From positions 26,568 to 90,567 of the forward strand of contig JAQVGG010000002.1 of NCBI GenBank assembly GCA_028696815.1: a stretch of 64,000 nt of DNA, written 5' to 3'. The position numbers and the translations under genes are program-made. Source of the stretch: Candidatus Altimarinota bacterium. GTDB taxonomy: Bacteria; Patescibacteriota; Gracilibacteria; BD1-5; UBA6164. This document shows, piece after piece, positions 61,959 through 64,000 of this stretch (position 1 is its first letter; every line of letters starts with the position of its first letter). The notes under the pieces are model-generated. The model did no database searches and was not told the origin of the DNA. It saw only the letters and a program-made list of their open reading frames with translations.

Positions 61959-62747
61959 CTACTTTTTTCAATGTAATGCATTATATAGTTTTGTTTCTTT
62001 TTCAAGTTCTGCCTTTGCTTGTTGTGCCTCTGCCTTTGCTTGTTGTGCCTCTGCCTTTGCTTGTTGATTATTATAAATTTGTGTATATTCTCAACCAAAA
62101 TCTTCCCATCAGGCAACCATATTTGGTGTTTGTTCTATAAGTAGTCTTAAATATGCTCATGACATTTCTCAATTTCCGTCATTTACTTCATCTAGTGCTC
62201 TTTCCCAGTTTCTATAAAAAACTCATCTTATTTTATCTCTTATCTTTTCAGGTTTTGATTGTATTATAGGTTCTATAGCAGCTAAATACTCCATTTCTCA
62301 TGCTAATAGGTTTGCAACTTTTTCTTGTCAGTATTTTGAATAATCTATTCAGATTTGTGAATTAAATTCTGATAATTCTACTAGAGTTGGGTCTGCTCAA
62401 ATACTTCTTACTAAATACACTTTATCATTAATAACTATTATTCATGCATCTATATTATCAGTTCCACTTTCCGAGTTTCAATTTTTTATATAATACTTTC
62501 ATCATTTTTCATATAATTCTCATGTACCACCTCATACAAAATGTACTGTATTTGATTCTTGGAGCAACTCTTTATTTATTTGATTATCAGCCATAGCTGG
62601 TGTTGCACAAGTCATAGACAAAGCTAGTAGGGCTGCTTTTGTACTTGTTTCACAAGCTAGTCTTACTCTTTCTGATAAAGATCAAGGTTTTTTTTGAGTT
62701 TGTTCTACTCATGTTTCAGGAGTTTTTGGAGTGTTTTTCCCTGCCAT
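61959..62747 (-). CDS. exported protein of the duplicated two-gene unit (copy 2)
   Basis: A 262-residue protein with the same signal region as the gene at 55236: T-P-K-T-P-E-T-G-V-E-Q-T-Q-K-K-P-G-S-L-S-E-R, then A-A-L-L-A-L-S-M-T-C-A-T-P-A-M-A-D-N-Q. The remaining body differs but has related features (G-E-L-Y-E-K-G-G-K-Y-Y-I). The C-terminal part has Q-Q-A-K-A-E-A repeated three times (21-bp). It precedes the large heptad protein by 62 bases, repeating the order of copy 1. Its 5' flank is the parent of the remnants at 38241 and 42246. Confidence 0.75.
62008..62069. repeat. 21-bp tandem repeat (heptad QQAKAEA)
   Basis: Three units of TCTGCCTTTGCTTGTTGTGC(C) in the 3' part of the exported gene. 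Confidence 0.95.
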
Positions 62748-62883
62748 AAATATTATTTTTATGAAGTATTTATAGTATTGTACTAGGTTTTTGGAGAAAA
62801 GTCAAGGAAAAAGCCTAAGTTAAACTTATACGCACAAAATGTTTTGATATACTACCACTTTTGATTTATTTTTTATTTAAAAA

Positions 62884-63756
62884 CTATTCCTCTTCATAGT
62901 AATAACTATAATCAATCCCTTTCATAAACATTTCACGACTATCTATTTCATCAGTTAAAGCATTTTTTACGAGACTTTTTATTTCCTTATCACTTGAAGG
63001 ACTTTTTATCATAGCATTCATATAATCATTTTTACTTATTTTACTCCAGTCTACACATCTTTTCAGATTCTTTTTTAAAATAAGATCAAGCCAAATCTTT
63101 GTACTTCTTCAATTTCCTTCCATAAAAGGATGTGCAATATTCATTTCAATATATTTATTTATAATTTCATCAAATGTATTTCCAGGCATTTTTTCAATTT
63201 CATTTAATGTATTTTCCAAATACTGAACTATCGCAAACTGAAAACCATTTTTGGAAATATTTTTTTTCCTAATTTGTCAAGTAAAATCATATAAAGAGCC
63301 AAATAAATAAGCATGTATCTGTTGTAAACCTTTTATGGTACCAATTTCAATATTATCTATAAATGAACTTTCAAAAAGAGCATATGCTTTTGTTTTACTT
63401 TTTCAATCTATAGTTTCATCACTATATGTAAACCATTCAATAAATCTATTCGCTTTCGTTCAAGGAAAAGTTTTTCCTAACTTAATAATACCATCATAAT
63501 CAAACATATCTGATAAATATTTTTTTCCATCACTAGCTATAAGTTTCAGTTGGGTAGTATTACTAACCACCTGACTGTTTTCTTTTTTAAGTTTTGCTTT
63601 GAGATATTTCCAATAGTTTCTAGTTTTATTATAATCATCTTGATTGGTAAGTACTGCAATAATATCAAGCACACTAAACCACCATTTGGAATTGACTTCA
63701 TCCCAAACGGCACGAACTTCTCTATCATCAAAAAATCTAATTGAAACTTTATTCAT
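62884..63756 (-). CDS. Fic/DOC-family protein with an N-terminal BRO/antirepressor-like domain
   Basis: A 290-residue protein. The N-terminal about 90 residues ([39 protein letters not shown]) resemble BRO/DinD-type phage antirepressor domains. The Fic motif H-P-F-M-E-G-N-G-R-S-T-K-I near residues 208-220 is complete (H-P-F-x-x-G-N-G-R) and suggests AMP-transfer activity. E-M-N-I-A-H lies just before. No inhibitory antitoxin is visible. Fic proteins AMPylate or otherwise modify proteins in toxin systems or in effectors. Confidence 0.9.
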
Positions 63757-64000
63757 ATTTAAAATTTTATTTTGTTTTTAAAAGCTGAATAAAAAAACTA
63801 ATTACAAAGGTTTATATTTACTAGTATGTGTTGATTTTTAATTATTATATATAATTTTTGCAAAATGTAAAAAATTGTATTATTGCAGAATCAAGTTTAC
63901 ATTTTATTTTTTTAAAAAAGTGGGACAAATAAAGGATTTTCTTGTTTAAACTTTTTTAACTTTTTTTCTGGAGATAATCAATTCATTCATAATCAATGAT
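63757..64000. other. AT-rich intergenic end of window
   Basis: No convincing gene. The last 14 codons at 63956-64000 on the minus strand (I-I-D-Y-E-G-I-D-Y-L-Q-K-K-S and TAA) may be the end of a further gene, but the piece is too short to judge. Confidence 0.4.

Overview
The window comes from a strongly A+T-rich genome in which UGA is read as glycine (translation table 25). Nearly every conserved gene is cut into fragments under the standard code and becomes one intact reading frame when TGA is glycine. The TGA codons fall on invariant glycines, such as those in the Walker A region of CysC and RecG, the N-terminus of riboflavin synthase (MFTGII) and the Fic motif. All genes end in TAA or TAG. 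This points to the Patescibacteria/CPR lineages Candidatus Gracilibacteria (BD1-5) or Absconditabacteria (SR1). The choice between the two is not settled here. All coordinates below use the recoded frames.

Layout. 1-4.7 kb: end of an HD phosphohydrolase, tgt, three flavin genes (riboflavin synthase, lumazine synthase and a kinase/nucleotidyltransferase fusion with unusual domain order) and a SpoT-like HD protein. 4.7-8.8 kb (minus): a very large polytopic membrane protein and a YgjV-like membrane protein. 8.9-25.2 kb (plus): a long surface-polysaccharide operon with a Wzx flippase, a PAPS module (cysQ, sat, cysC plus a sulfotransferase), the four dTDP-rhamnose genes, a methyltransferase and several glycosyltransferases including a GT6 (ABO-like) enzyme. 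An archaeal-type ATPase gene has been inserted into this operon. 25.2-36.9 kb (mostly minus): two GT4 glycosyltransferases, MazF, AbiEi/AbiEii (plus strand), galE, a DUF2304-GT2 fusion, a four-helix-bundle protein, recG, an ArsB/NhaD-type transporter and a degenerate GGDEF-like protein. 37-46.4 kb: rsmG inside an accessory island with a DUF559 nuclease element, two HicBA pairs, a PIN toxin pair, NUDIX, M42 peptidase, GNAT, CYTH and HIT genes, and many internally deleted gene copies. 46.5-49.1 kb: a second four-helix-bundle gene and a large pilin-like/FecR-like surface protein. 49.1-63.8 kb (minus): a cobalamin-type radical SAM/methyltransferase fusion, a B3/4-domain protein, two copies of a two-gene unit encoding heptad-repeat proteins (one exported, one not), a lipoprotein, a kinase-like protein, a DUF4143 ATPase and a Fic protein.

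How the parts fit. The 9-25 kb operon can make activated sulfate and dTDP-rhamnose, assemble and decorate a glycan (sulfate, methyl, GT2/GT6/GT8 sugars) and flip it. A sulfated, rhamnose-containing surface polymer is the likely product. The 46-63 kb region looks devoted to cell-surface and secreted proteins that evolve quickly by 21-bp repeat change and paralogous duplication.

The most unusual features are: (1) a DUF559 endonuclease domain and short palindromic elements inserted in frame into RecG, with related palindromes in frame in GalE and a GT4; (2) a riboflavin kinase-FAD synthetase fusion in reversed order; (3) the PAPS/sulfotransferase/GT6 combination in a recoded CPR genome; (4) the duplicated heptad-repeat gene pair, which I cannot match to a known system.
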